Assembly: GCF_049650445.1 (NCBI RefSeq)
Contig: NZ_JBASAD010000020.1
Span: 49,770 to 113,769, forward strand
Direction: 5' to 3'
From: Castellaniella sp049650445
GTDB taxonomy: Bacteria; Pseudomonadota; Gammaproteobacteria; Burkholderiales; Burkholderiaceae_B
DNA length: 64,000 nucleotides
In this document: positions 18,711-27,087 of the stretch, one piece after another
Numbering within the stretch: the first letter of the stretch is position 1
How the letters are laid out: each line of letters opens with the position of its first letter
Position numbers and translations under genes: made by a program
Notes under the pieces: generated by a model
The model's database searches: none
What the model was told of the DNA's origin: nothing
Seen by the model: only the letters and a program-made list of their open reading frames with translations

Positions 18711-19880
18711 TCAGATCATCGTGGGGTCGGGTTCCATGCCCATGAGCTGGCGTCCCAGGATCTGGGAGCACACGTCGTAGTCGGTATACGCGTGGGCGGC
18801 CGTCATGTGGCTGTCGCGGAACAGGCGCTGCATTTCGTTGGTTTCGAACCAGGCGCCGGCCCCCGCGGCCTCGAACAGGCGCTTGACCGACTCGACGCAC
18901 ATCTTCACCACGTAGGCCTGGTTGGTGCGCCAGGCGGTCAGCGTCTCGACGGAGGGATAGCGCTTGGCTTCGCCGTGCGCGCGGTGGTCTTCCCAGGTTT
19001 TTTCGAGCAGGGCCCGGGCGGCCGCCACCTGGTGGGTGGATTCGGCCAGGCGCATCAGGGCCGGGGTGGCCGTGCCCACGCTGGCACCCGTGTAGGCGCG
19101 CACGCGGTTGCGGGTCTTTTCCTTGAAGGCTTCGAGCATGCGCTCGGCGATCCCCAGGCTGATGGATGAGAAGCCGCTGGCGAAATAGGGTCGGTACGGG
19201 GTGTAGAAGATCTTGCTGTCGGGGTACAGGCCGAAACCGGCCGAGCGGCCTTCCATCATGTCCTTGGCGGCCTGGATGCGGTGTTCGGGCACGAAGACCT
19301 TGTCCAGCAGCAGCGTCTTGGAGCCGCTGCCGCGCATGCCGATGGCGTACCAGTCGTCGCGGATGGTGTAGTCCTGGCGCGGCACCACGGCGAAGCAGTA
19401 GGTCTTTTCGCCGGCGGGGTTCATGCGGTTGAAACCGACGATGGCCCATTCGGCGTGATCGCAGCCGCTGCTCCAGCCCATTTCGCCGCTGAACAGCACG
19501 CCGCCTTCGACTTCTTCGGTGCGTCCGAAGGGGGCGATGCTGCTGCTGGCGGTGGCGTCGGGGTTTTCGCCCCAGAGTTCGTCCTGCAGTTGCTTGGAGA
19601 ACATGGCGAGCTGGTGATTATGGGTGCACAGCAGGCTGAAGGCCCAGGTCGCGCCGGCGTCCGCACCGGCCAGGGCGGCGACGCAATCGCCGAATTCGGG
19701 CAGCGACATTTCCAGGCCACCGTAGGCCTTGGGCTGGAAGGCGCGGTGCAGGCCGGTGCTCTTGAGCAGAGCGATGGTTTCTGCGGGCACCTGGCGTTCG
19801 TGTTCGGATTGTGCGGCGCGGGCGGCGAGTTCGGGAAGAATGGCCTGGATGCGTTCCAGCATGGGGGTCGTGTTTGTCAT
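18711..19880 (-). CDS. flavin-dependent oxygenase, 4-hydroxyphenylacetate 3-hydroxylase C2 type
   Basis: This 389-residue protein has the acyl-CoA dehydrogenase fold used by two-component flavin monooxygenases. Features are an N-terminal helical domain (AYGGLEMSLPEFGDCVAALA), a mid beta domain (GEMGWSSGCDHAEWAIVGF, IGMRGSGSKTLLLDKVFVP) and a C-terminal four-helix bundle ending EPDPTMI. With an adjacent C1-type reductase it probably hydroxylates 4-hydroxyphenylacetate to 3,4-dihydroxyphenylacetate. Related enzymes act on other phenols or steroids, so the substrate is inferred from neighbours. It is the first gene of the operon. Confidence 0.82.
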   Translation of the reverse strand: MTNTTPMLERIQAILPELAARAAQSEHERQVPAETIALLKSTGLHRAFQPKAYGGLEMSLPEFGDCVAALAGADAGATWAFSLLCTHNHQLAMFSKQLQDELWGENPDATASSSIAPFGRTEEVEGGVLFSGEMGWSSGCDHAEWAIVGFNRMNPAGEKTYCFAVVPRQDYTIRDDWYAIGMRGSGSKTLLLDKVFVPEHRIQAAKDMMEGRSAGFGLYPDSKIFYTPYRPYFASGFSSISLGIAERMLEAFKEKTRNRVRAYTGASVGTATPALMRLAESTHQVAAARALLEKTWEDHRAHGEAKRYPSVETLTAWRTNQAYVVKMCVESVKRLFEAAGAGAWFETNEMQRLFRDSHMTAAHAYTDYDVCSQILGRQLMGMEPDPTMI

Positions 19881-20028
19881 GGCTTGTCTCCTGGATCCGA
19901 AGGATCGAATGACGAATATGAACGGCTCCCAAAAATTGTAAATATGTTAGTGAATTTTCCTGAATGCACATTCCGGGCCGAACATGGCACTTTTCTCGGA
20001 TCTGGGGAAAACCCCGAGTCAGCCCGGC
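19881..20028 (-). promoter_or_regulatory. promoter region of the hydroxylase operon
   Basis: On the minus strand a TACAAT -10 hexamer (19935-19940) lies about 55 nt before the oxygenase start, with TTCAGG at an 18-nt spacing as a weak -35. The stretch is AT-rich against its surroundings. A poor -35 would fit a need for an AraC-type activator such as the HpaA-like protein. Confidence 0.4.
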
Positions 20029-20622
20029 TCAGGGCCGACGGATGAAACCCAGCGTGGTTTCCAGGGCATCGGCCGACAAAAGGCCTAGTGGCGTCTCGGT
20101 GCCGCCCAGATGCACGGCCATGACGGGGGCATCGGGGTTTTCCAGCCAATCGTCCAGCGGCCGGCCATCGGCCGTGCACAAGGTGTCGAGCACCCGGGCC
20201 AGATCACGGTCCGCCACCAGCCCAGCGCCCTGGCCCGCCTGGGCGTACAGACGGCCTTCCGGGTCCAGCCACCAATGTGTCACCGGACCGTAGTCGAGAC
20301 CGGTGTGGGTGCGCAGCAGGGGACTGCCCTGCGCGTCGGTCTCCAGGCCCAGAATCCAGGGGGCGCCGTCCAGGCGCACGTAGACGCGCTGTGGGCCGTT
20401 CTGGAAGAACCAGCGGCCCGCGTCGTCCGCCTGGAAGTTGCGGCCGATGAAGGCGATGATCTGCGGGCTGGTGATGGCCTCGCCGGGTTCTTCATCCGGC
20501 GCGCCCCAGCCCCGTCCGTGGGGATGCAGGCGCCACTGGCCGCGCGCCGTCAGCGACAGCCAGCCGTGGACCGCCGGCACGTTCGGCCAGCGGGCCATGG
20601 CGGCGAGTACTTGATCGTCCAT
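20029..20622 (-). CDS. conserved hypothetical protein, DUF29xx-like
   Basis: This 197-residue soluble protein has no signal peptide. It opens MDDQVLAAMARWPNVPAVHGWLSL and contains ITSPQIIAFIGRNFQ and NGPQRVYVRLDGAPWILGL. I recognise it as a betaproteobacterial protein found in Bordetella and Burkholderia relatives (a DUF of the DUF2944/DUF2946 series, from memory) but know no function. The ATG at 20622 is preferred; a longer frame to 20748 would overlap the divergent M20 gene. The two genes share a promoter region of about 100 bp. Confidence 0.65.
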   Translation of the reverse strand: MDDQVLAAMARWPNVPAVHGWLSLTARGQWRLHPHGRGWGAPDEEPGEAITSPQIIAFIGRNFQADDAGRWFFQNGPQRVYVRLDGAPWILGLETDAQGSPLLRTHTGLDYGPVTHWWLDPEGRLYAQAGQGAGLVADRDLARVLDTLCTADGRPLDDWLENPDAPVMAVHLGGTETPLGLLSADALETTLGFIRRP

Positions 20623-20722
20623 TGCGGGGTTCCGGATGCAGCTTGTCCAGGCAGTGTAGCCGAGCGCAGTCCGGGCAGCCCCGGGGCGTAGAATGGCCTT
20701 TTGGATCATGTCAGGACACATC

Positions 20723-22207
20723 ATGGATACCCCGTTGACCAGCGCCACGCCCGCCGGCCTGGACGCCGACGCCCTCCGGACTTTCGTCGATGACGTCTGG
20801 GATCGCGAGATCGTTCCCGCCTTGACCGATTACATCGCCGTGCCGGCGAAAAGCCCCGCCTTTGACGCCGACTGGGCCGCCCACGGCTACATCGACCGCG
20901 TGGTGGAGGATGCCGCCTCCTGGGTGCGGACGCGGCGGATCCAGGGCCTGTCTGTCGAAGTCATACGCCTGCCGGGCCGTACCCCGGTGTTGTACTTCGA
21001 GGCGCCCGCGACGCGTCAGGACGACGGCGGCGCGGTGCTGATGTACGGTCACCTGGACAAACAGCCGGAATTTTCCGGCTGGCGCGCCGGCCTGGGGCCG
21101 TGGACGCCCGTGATGCGCGACGGGAAGCTGTACGGCCGGGGCGGCGCCGACGACGGCTATGCCGTCTACGCTTCGCTTACCGCTCTCGAGGCGCTGGACC
21201 GCCAGGGCGTGCCGCGTCCGCGCTGCGTCGGCCTGATCGAGACCTGCGAAGAATCCGGCAGCTACGATCTGCTGCCTTACGTCGATGCCCTGCGCGACCG
21301 CCTGGGCCGCGTCGCGCTGGTGGTCTGCCTGGATTCCGGGGCGGGCAATTATGACCAGCTCTGGATGACGACCTCGCTGCGCGGCCTGGTGACCGGCACA
21401 CTGGAAGTCCAGGTGCTGGACGAGGGCGTGCATTCGGGTGATTCCAGTGGTGTGGTGCCGTCCAGCTTCCGCATCCTGCGCCATCTGCTGGATCGCCTGG
21501 AAGACAGCGGCACGGGCCGCGTGCTGCCGGCCAGCTTTCATTGCGAGATCCCGGCCGAGCGCGCCGAGCAGGCGCAGGCGACCGCCCGCATTCTGGGCGA
21601 CGAAGTCTGGAAGCGCTTCCCCTGGAGTTGCGGCGCCGAGGGCAGCGTCGTCCTGCCCATGACCACGGAACCGCAGCAGGCACTGCTGAACCGCACCTGG
21701 CGGCCGACGCTGTCCGTCACCGGCGCCGAGGGCTTGCCGCCCCTGACCAGCGCGGGCAACGTGCTGCGTCCGCGCACCGCCTTCAAGCTGTCCTTGCGCC
21801 TGCCGCCGCTGGTCGACGCCGGTGCGGCAGCGGAAGAACTGAAGCACTTGCTGGAGCAGGATGCCCCCTATCGGGCCCGCGTCCTGTTCCAGCCCGATCC
21901 CGGCATCGCCAGCGGCTGGAACGCCCCGGAATCCGCGCCCTGGCTGACCGCTGCGCTGGATGCCGCATCGCGGCGATATTTCGACGCGCCCTGCGGCTAC
22001 ATCGGCCAGGGCGGCACGATCCCGCTGATGAACCTGTTGCGTGAGGGCTTCCCGGCCGCCCAGTTCATGGTCTGCGGCGTGCTGGGGCCGCAATCCAACG
22101 CCCACGGTCCCAACGAATTCTTGCACGTGTCGTACGGCAAACGGCTGACGGCAGCGGTGGCTCAGGCCATGGCGGCCTTGCCGACGGGGATGCGGGACGA
22201 TGAGTGA
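20723..22207 (+). CDS. M20-family metallopeptidase
   Basis: This 494-residue zinc-dependent amide hydrolase is of the carboxypeptidase/dipeptidase type. Metal-site motifs are seen as MYGHLDKQPEF (first His and Asp), YGRGGADDGYAVYASL (bridging Asp), LIETCEESGS (catalytic and ligand Glu), LVVCLDSGAG, and a final His in NAHGPNEFLHV. A dimerisation lid domain is inserted between about residues 215 and 370. The start at 20723 follows TCAGGAC; the ATG at 20693 is less likely. It overlaps the ZIP gene by 8 nt, so the two are translationally coupled. Confidence 0.9.
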   Translation: MDTPLTSATPAGLDADALRTFVDDVWDREIVPALTDYIAVPAKSPAFDADWAAHGYIDRVVEDAASWVRTRRIQGLSVEVIRLPGRTPVLYFEAPATRQDDGGAVLMYGHLDKQPEFSGWRAGLGPWTPVMRDGKLYGRGGADDGYAVYASLTALEALDRQGVPRPRCVGLIETCEESGSYDLLPYVDALRDRLGRVALVVCLDSGAGNYDQLWMTTSLRGLVTGTLEVQVLDEGVHSGDSSGVVPSSFRILRHLLDRLEDSGTGRVLPASFHCEIPAERAEQAQATARILGDEVWKRFPWSCGAEGSVVLPMTTEPQQALLNRTWRPTLSVTGAEGLPPLTSAGNVLRPRTAFKLSLRLPPLVDAGAAAEELKHLLEQDAPYRARVLFQPDPGIASGWNAPESAPWLTAALDAASRRYFDAPCGYIGQGGTIPLMNLLREGFPAAQFMVCGVLGPQSNAHGPNEFLHVSYGKRLTAAVAQAMAALPTGMRDDE

Positions 22208-23129
22208 GGCGCGGGCAGTTCCAGCGCCTTTGATCCAGGCCTGGCGCCGCCAGTTGCGTGAGCACCGGGTCGCGGCCCTGGGGCTGGGGGTGGCGCTGCT
22301 GGCCGTGCTCTGGCTGTTGCTCGGCGGTGGCGCGGAATCGTTTTCGGAAGGCAATCGGGACTATCTGGGGTATGCGGCTCTGGGCGGCGCGGCCGGTTTC
22401 GGCGCTACGGCGCTGGGTGCGCTGCTGGCCTTTGGCCTGCGGTCCGTCGAGACCCGCGCCCAGGACTGCATGCTGGGATTCGCTGCCGGCATGATGCTGG
22501 CCGCCAGCTCGTTTTCGCTGATCCTGCCCGGCCTGGACGCGGCCCGCGATCTGCTGGACAGCGGTGCGGGCGCGGCGCTGACGGTCGCCATCGGCCTGGG
22601 CCTGGGGGTGCTGCTGATGCTGGGGCTGGACTACTTCACACCCCATCAGCACGAAAGTTCCGGTGCTCATGGCCCGGCCGCCGAGCGCATCGGCGGCGTC
22701 TGGCTGTTCGTGCTGGCCATCATCCTGCACAACCTGCCTGAGGGCATGGCGATCGGCGTGGGTTTTGCCCGGGGCGACCTGGCGGTCGGCCTGCCGCTGA
22801 CCACGGCCATCGCCATTCAAGACATCCCCGAGGGTCTGGCCGTGGCCCTGGCGCTGCGGGCCATCGGCCTGCCGATCGGACGGGCGGTTCTGGTCGCCGT
22901 CGCCTCCGGCCTGATGGAGCCTCTGGGCGCCCTGATAGGCGTGGGTATCGCCAGCGGCCTGCCCATCGCCTATCCGGTCAGCCTGGGCCTGGCTGCCGGC
23001 GCCATGATTTTCGTGGTGTCGCACGAAGTCATCCCCGAGACCCACCGCAACGGCCACCAGACGGCGGCCACCGTCGGCCTGATGGCCGGCTTCGCCGTGA
23101 TGATGTTTCTGGATACGGCGCTGGGGTAG
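22200..23129 (+). CDS. ZIP-family divalent metal transporter
   Basis: This 309-residue membrane protein has about eight helices. The ZIP signature in helices IV-V is clear: ILHNLPEGMAIGVGFA followed by IAIQDIPEGLAVALAL, giving the HNxPEG and QDIPEG metal-site motifs. A loop with a short histidine stretch (TPHQHESSGAHG) lies between helices III and IV. Members import zinc, iron or manganese into the cytoplasm; the metal cannot be told. The gene starts inside the end of the M20 peptidase gene, suggesting that the peptidase may depend on the imported metal. Confidence 0.88.
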   Translation: MSEARAVPAPLIQAWRRQLREHRVAALGLGVALLAVLWLLLGGGAESFSEGNRDYLGYAALGGAAGFGATALGALLAFGLRSVETRAQDCMLGFAAGMMLAASSFSLILPGLDAARDLLDSGAGAALTVAIGLGLGVLLMLGLDYFTPHQHESSGAHGPAAERIGGVWLFVLAIILHNLPEGMAIGVGFARGDLAVGLPLTTAIAIQDIPEGLAVALALRAIGLPIGRAVLVAVASGLMEPLGALIGVGIASGLPIAYPVSLGLAAGAMIFVVSHEVIPETHRNGHQTAATVGLMAGFAVMMFLDTALG

Positions 23130-23417
23130 GTTAGGCGTCCCGTTCTGTTGTTTTTTTGCGGCATGGCTGATGATGTGTATAGGTTGTAGTATACTTTCCC
23201 AAAGTTGCCGCGACGTGCAGAATGATTCCATGAAAAACGCGCGGTGCTTGTCCTGATCTTCTTCCTTTGCCGGCCGCGCCCGATCCCGGGCTCCCGTTTC
23301 CGGCAGCCTCTCGCCCGCAGCGAATACCCCTGCGGGTAGAGCTCAACCCCACGCGCTTTGCGCTCTCATTGTTTTCATCGGATGTCCGGCCCTCGTCGCC
23401 CGCATCGAAAGGTTTTC
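23130..23417. other. gene-free stretch upstream of the small ORF
   Basis: This is 288 nt without a gene. It holds a T8 run at 23150-23157, possibly the tail of a weak terminator, and TTGCGG/TATAGG and TATACT (23190-23195) hexamers that may form a promoter. The rest is GC-rich with no strong hairpin that I can name. Confidence 0.4.
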
Positions 23418-23651
23418 ATGTATCCATCCATACAGGTTGGCAAGTACCTGGTTTCTCCGCTGGTCCGCCGCGATCATGGGGGGCAGTATGTCGCCTCCGT
23501 TTCGATTCGCAGCGGCCATGCCAGCATGACCCAGGATCGCCTGATGCGGTTCTCGCCGCTCTTCGAATCTGCCCAGGCGGCGGTCGAGTTCGCCAAGGCC
23601 GAGGCATTCAGCTATATCCGGACGCGTGCGCTGCCCGTCATCCAGGCGTAG
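23418..23651 (+). CDS. small hypothetical protein upstream of the cold-shock gene
   Basis: This 77-residue protein starts MYPSIQVGKYLVSPLVRRDHGGQ and ends FAKAEAFSYIRTRALPVIQA. It reads as a compact beta-hairpin with a C-terminal helix. The pattern (short basic N-terminus, GGQYVASVSIRSG, FESAQAAVEFAKAEA) is like small proteins seen beside cspA in Bordetella relatives, but I know no function. The start at 23418 is chosen because the upstream part of the frame lacks family-like composition. Confidence 0.6.
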   Translation: MYPSIQVGKYLVSPLVRRDHGGQYVASVSIRSGHASMTQDRLMRFSPLFESAQAAVEFAKAEAFSYIRTRALPVIQA

Positions 23652-23785
23652 CCACGCCCGCAGGCGGTGGGAACATTGCTCTTGCGTCCGGTGCTTCATT
23701 TGCGACAAATTGAAATCGTGATTGTGTTGCATGCAATAAACCCCCATAGTGGGGACGGGGAAAGTTTCCCTTTTATCCTTTAGGA

Positions 23786-24001
23786 ATGACATTGACTACA
23801 GAAACTGGCATTGTGAAATGGTTCAACAGCGAAAAGGGATTCGGCTTCATCATGCCGGATTCCGGCGGCAAGGATCTTTTCGCGCACTACTCGGAGATCC
23901 AGGGCTCCGGCCACAAGTCCCTTGAAGAAAACCAACGCGTCTCCTTCGTGTCCGCACCCGGACAGAAGGGACCTCAGGCCACCAAGATCCAGGTGCTCTG
24001 A
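23786..24001 (+). CDS. cold-shock protein (CspA family)
   Basis: This 71-residue single OB-fold RNA/ssDNA-binding protein carries the RNP1 motif KGFGFIM and RNP2-like DLFAHYSEI. The N-terminal TGIVKWFNSEKGFGF is diagnostic. CspA proteins melt RNA structure at low temperature or under stress. The leader upstream (from about 23652) is AT-richer than the neighbourhood, as is usual for cold-regulated leaders. An intrinsic terminator follows at 24043. Confidence 0.93.
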   Translation: MTLTTETGIVKWFNSEKGFGFIMPDSGGKDLFAHYSEIQGSGHKSLEENQRVSFVSAPGQKGPQATKIQVL

Positions 24002-24042
24002 TCTCAGACGTATTCCCGCCTTCGGCGGGGATGCGCGGAGCG

Positions 24043-24077
24043 ACCGGGCCTCCCGAAACGGGGGCCCGGTTTTTTTG
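24043..24077 (+). terminator. intrinsic terminator of the cold-shock gene
   Basis: ACCGGGCC (24043-24050) pairs with GGCCCGGT (24063-24070), the stem extends inward by CCC/GGG, and seven Ts follow. A smaller CCCGCC/GGCGGG hairpin lies just upstream (24015-24029). Confidence 0.85.
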
Positions 24078-24178
24078 TGCGCCCAGCATGGGCGCACTCC
24101 TGCGGGTGCAAGTACATTGGCGACACATTATCCAGTGGGCTAAGCTTCTTCGCATCAATTGCCTCAAGGGGACCATCA

Positions 24179-24592
24179 ATGCAGAAACTCGGAATCGCTG
24201 CTGTACTCGCTATTCTTGGCGGGTGCGCGCAAGTGTCCGGTCACCAGCAAACGGAACGGGTAGGCATGGCAAACCCAGCGTCGGTGTATTGCCAACAGGT
24301 GGGCGGCAAGTTGACGATCGAAAACACACCAGCAGGTCAGGTAGGAATGTGCGCGCTGCCCGATGGAAGCAAAATCGAGGAATGGGAGCTGTTTAGGGCC
24401 GCGCGTCAATGTGGCGCTGACTCCCGTCAAAATTTAGTCGGTACACCTGAATCCGGTCTCGATCGATCCTTGATGCCGAAACTGTCACGAGTCATTCACC
24501 ACAATTCGGCGGTCACAATGGATTTCAGATCAGACCGGCTGAATGTGTACGTCGACGAAAAAGGAAAGATTGCGCGCGTCGCTTGTGGGTGA
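24179..24592 (+). CDS. lipoprotein with DUF333 and I78-type protease inhibitor domains
   Basis: This 137-residue secreted lipoprotein has a signal peptide ending in lipobox LGGC (Cys16). A DUF333 domain follows at about residues 30-72 (ANPASVYCQQVGGKLTIE, GMCALPDGSKIEEWELFR), the domain first named putative hemolysin. Residues 78-137 match the I78/potato-inhibitor-like family (NLVGTPE, RVIHHNSAVTMDFRSDRLNV, IARVACG) with Cys78 and Cys136 placed to form a disulfide. It is probably a periplasmic or surface serine-protease inhibitor. The start at 24179 is set by the signal peptide. Confidence 0.85.
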   Translation: MQKLGIAAVLAILGGCAQVSGHQQTERVGMANPASVYCQQVGGKLTIENTPAGQVGMCALPDGSKIEEWELFRAARQCGADSRQNLVGTPESGLDRSLMPKLSRVIHHNSAVTMDFRSDRLNVYVDEKGKIARVACG

Positions 24593-24724
24593 TTTTTGCC
24601 GGTGAGTTCGACGCTATGCAGGCGTTGATCGTTCATGGGCAAGCCAAGCTTTATTCCGCGATGTGGCCTATGCTGATGGGCTGACTGAAGCAAATCCGTT
24701 CCGGTCACTGACAGCGGGGAAGAA

Positions 24725-24895
24725 ATGGACAAGAAAGATAAAGATCAGAAGCAAGAGGCGGTGAAGCCCGCAAATCCCAAGGCCGTGCCGAAACAGCCGC
24801 GTTGGCCAGGCATGGGCGGCAACTCAGGGATCAAAAGCGCCAAGTCCGTGCATAGTCGCATGCCAACGGGACGCGGGTCGGCGCGGGGCCGATAG
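24725..24895 (+). CDS. small basic hypothetical protein
   Basis: A 56-residue frame opens with MDKKDKDQKQEAVKP and ends MPTGRGSARGR. It is highly charged (Lys/Arg-rich), disordered in character and lacks hydrophobic segments. A GGGGA Shine-Dalgarno-like run precedes the ATG by about 6 nt. No family is recognised. The surrounding 24.1-25.2 kb region is richer in A+T than the flanks and carries only small genes. Confidence 0.45.
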   Translation: MDKKDKDQKQEAVKPANPKAVPKQPRWPGMGGNSGIKSAKSVHSRMPTGRGSARGR

Positions 24896-25074
24896 ACCGG
24901 GTTCCGTACGGCATCCGCCCGCGGGTCTGTCGGGCGATCTGCCGTTTGCTGACCCGATGCGGCCTCACTTTTATTGACACATGACGTTTCAACCGAAAAC
25001 GCAGCCCGTACAAGTTGCCGTGTATTGTGAAATCGTCAATTTTGGGGATGAAGCACTATCAATAAGGAGGTCTC

Positions 25075-25236
25075 ATGCTTCACTACGCTGTCGTGTTTCT
25101 CATTATCGCTTTGGTGGCAGGGTTTCTCGGCTTCTTCGGCATTGCTGGTATTGCCGCTGAAATTGCCAAGGTCCTCTTCATCATTTTCATCATTCTGTTT
25201 ATCGCATCCTTGATATTCGGGCGCGGACGGGGATGA
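25075..25236 (+). CDS. DUF1328 (UPF0391, YtjA-like) small membrane protein
   Basis: This 53-residue protein has two hydrophobic helices: MLHYAVVFLIIALVAGFLGF, and KVLFIIFIILFIASLIFG near the C-terminus. The linker GIAGIAAEIAK is the DUF1328 signature. An ideal AAGGAGG Shine-Dalgarno precedes the ATG. Family members are often linked to envelope stress or osmotic conditions, but no function is established. It is convergent with tRNA-Cys. Confidence 0.88.
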   Translation: MLHYAVVFLIIALVAGFLGFFGIAGIAAEIAKVLFIIFIILFIASLIFGRGRG

Positions 25237-25388
25237 CCGCTACGCTGCCGGGCGCAGTCCACCCAGCGCAGCGGTCAGCGCCACATCCTCCGATTCCAGA
25301 CGCAAAAAAGCCCGCGCTGGGGCGGGCTGCTGTGGCACTTTGCGGAAATGCGGAACTTCAAATGATGCGTTGATAGCCGCATCGATAC

Positions 25389-25462
25389 TGGAGGCGCAAG
25401 CCGGAATCGAACCGACGTACACGGATTTGCAATCCGCTGCATCACCACTCTGCCATTGCGCC
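25389..25462 (-). tRNA. tRNA-Cys (GCA)
   Basis: On the minus strand the sequence folds as a 74-nt tRNA with acceptor stem GGCGCAA/TTGCGCC, discriminator U and encoded CCA (25389-25391). The anticodon loop is ATTGCAAAT with anticodon GCA. The T-arm reads TCGGTTCGATTCCGG. It lies downstream of the ferric-reductase-like gene. Confidence 0.95.
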
Positions 25463-25518
25463 GGTGACGTCTGGTGCCCGGGGTGTCCCAGGCCAAGTCC
25501 AGCATTATACGATATTTT

Positions 25519-26850
25519 TCACCGCATCTCGAACGCCTCCCGATGTACCGGGACATCCTTGAGACCCAGAGTGCGCAGGCCGGTCTCCAGGTTCCGGGCC
25601 AGGCCGGCCGGGCCGCAGAACCAGACGTCCAGGGCATCGCCGGGCTGGGCGCCGGCTTCGCGGCTCAGGGTCTCGGCGTCCAGGCGCTGGCCGGCGCCGG
25701 CGTCATGGATGTGCAGCGTGATGTGCGGCAGGGTGGCGCAGAGTGTCTTCAGGCGTTCGACGAAGGGATCGTGGGCCGCGTCGCGGACACAGTAGTGCAG
25801 TTGTGCCTGGGGCGCGACGTCCGGGCGGGCCTGCAGCGATTCCAGCCAGGCCAGGAACGGGGTGATGCCGATGCCGCCGGCCACCCAGGCCTGGCGGGCA
25901 TCGCCCCGGCGGTGATCGAAGCGGCCGTAGGGGCCTTCGATCTGGACGGGCTGACCGGGTTCCAGGCGCTGCGCCAGGCCGCGGGTGTAATCGCCCAGAG
26001 CCTTGATCTGGAAGGTCAGGCGGCGGGCGCCGGCCGAGTCGGCGCTGGCGATGGTATAGGGGTGGGCGCCTTCACGGGGATCGAAGGTCACGAAGGCGAA
26101 TTGTCCCGCTCGGTGGCCGGGCCAGCCGGCGTCCATGACACAGGAGACTTCGCTGATGCCGGAGGGCAGGGCACGGACGGACTCGATGTGTCCGGTGTGG
26201 CGGCGGCGCTGGCCGATGCGCTGGCGCAGCGCAGGAATGGCCGACAGACTGCCTGCGAGCATGAGCGCGCCCATCATCAGGCCCAGGGGCTGCATCCACC
26301 AGGCCAACGGCGTCAGGGCCACGGAGTGGAACACCAGGGCCAGGTAAAGCAGGGGCATGACGCGGTGCAGGAGCCGCCAGGGCTTGTAAGGAAATGCTTT
26401 CCACAGGGTGAGGACCAGGGAGACGAGCAGGGCGTAGATCACCCATTCTCCGACGTCCTTGGCCAGGCCGTGGCTGGATTGCATGAAGTCCAGCACGGCG
26501 ACCTTGGGCGGCTTGTTCACGGCTGCGCCGATCAGGCTGCGCAGCGTGCCGCCGCCCAGTTCCAGCAGCCAGTGCAGGGTGCCCAGGCCGATGGCCAGGA
26601 TGCCGGTCCATTTGTGCAGACGGTAGATGCGGTCCATGCCGCCCAGCACCGGTTCCAGCCAGGCCGGGCGGGTTGCCAGGATCATGACCAGGGACATCAG
26701 ACCCATGGCCCAGACGCCGCTCAAGTAAATCGCCTGCTTGCGGGCCACCCATGGCCAGTCACCGGCCATGGGGTTCAGGACGAAGGCGTCCCAGGCCCAT
26801 GCCAGGGCCAGGACGCCGAGGAAAGCGGTCAGGATGGTTCGAATTTTCAT
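25519..26850 (-). CDS. ferric-reductase-like flavocytochrome (membrane heme plus FAD/NAD domains)
   Basis: This 443-residue protein has an N-terminal membrane part of about six helices (MKIRTILTAFLGVLALAW onward) containing heme-ligand histidines (RLHKWTGILAIGLGTLHWLLE and RLLHRVMPLLYLALVFHSVAL). A ferredoxin-reductase module follows: HPYTIAS for FAD, GPYGRF, AGGIGITPFLAWLES for NAD(P), and CGPAGLARNLETGL. It moves electrons from NAD(P)H across the membrane, possibly to ferric iron or oxygen. Its physiological acceptor is unknown. The ATG at 26850 opens a plausible signal-anchor. Confidence 0.87.
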   Translation of the reverse strand: MKIRTILTAFLGVLALAWAWDAFVLNPMAGDWPWVARKQAIYLSGVWAMGLMSLVMILATRPAWLEPVLGGMDRIYRLHKWTGILAIGLGTLHWLLELGGGTLRSLIGAAVNKPPKVAVLDFMQSSHGLAKDVGEWVIYALLVSLVLTLWKAFPYKPWRLLHRVMPLLYLALVFHSVALTPLAWWMQPLGLMMGALMLAGSLSAIPALRQRIGQRRRHTGHIESVRALPSGISEVSCVMDAGWPGHRAGQFAFVTFDPREGAHPYTIASADSAGARRLTFQIKALGDYTRGLAQRLEPGQPVQIEGPYGRFDHRRGDARQAWVAGGIGITPFLAWLESLQARPDVAPQAQLHYCVRDAAHDPFVERLKTLCATLPHITLHIHDAGAGQRLDAETLSREAGAQPGDALDVWFCGPAGLARNLETGLRTLGLKDVPVHREAFEMR

Positions 26851-27087
26851 GGGTGATTCCTTGTGCGCGGACCGATGCGGATCGGTGATGGAGGCAGTAT
26901 GGAATCCGGTGCCTGAATCCTTCGTGAAGCCCGCGTTCATCTGGCGTTCATGCTCGGCGGTGCGGGGCGGCTGACAGGGGCGTGGCGGGATCCGTCATGT
27001 TGAAAGCGAGCGTTTCCGGAGCCCGCCCGGCCCTGGTCCTCATGCTAAGGTGAGTCATCCCGTCAGCGGACAGCGAGGAAGGAAATC

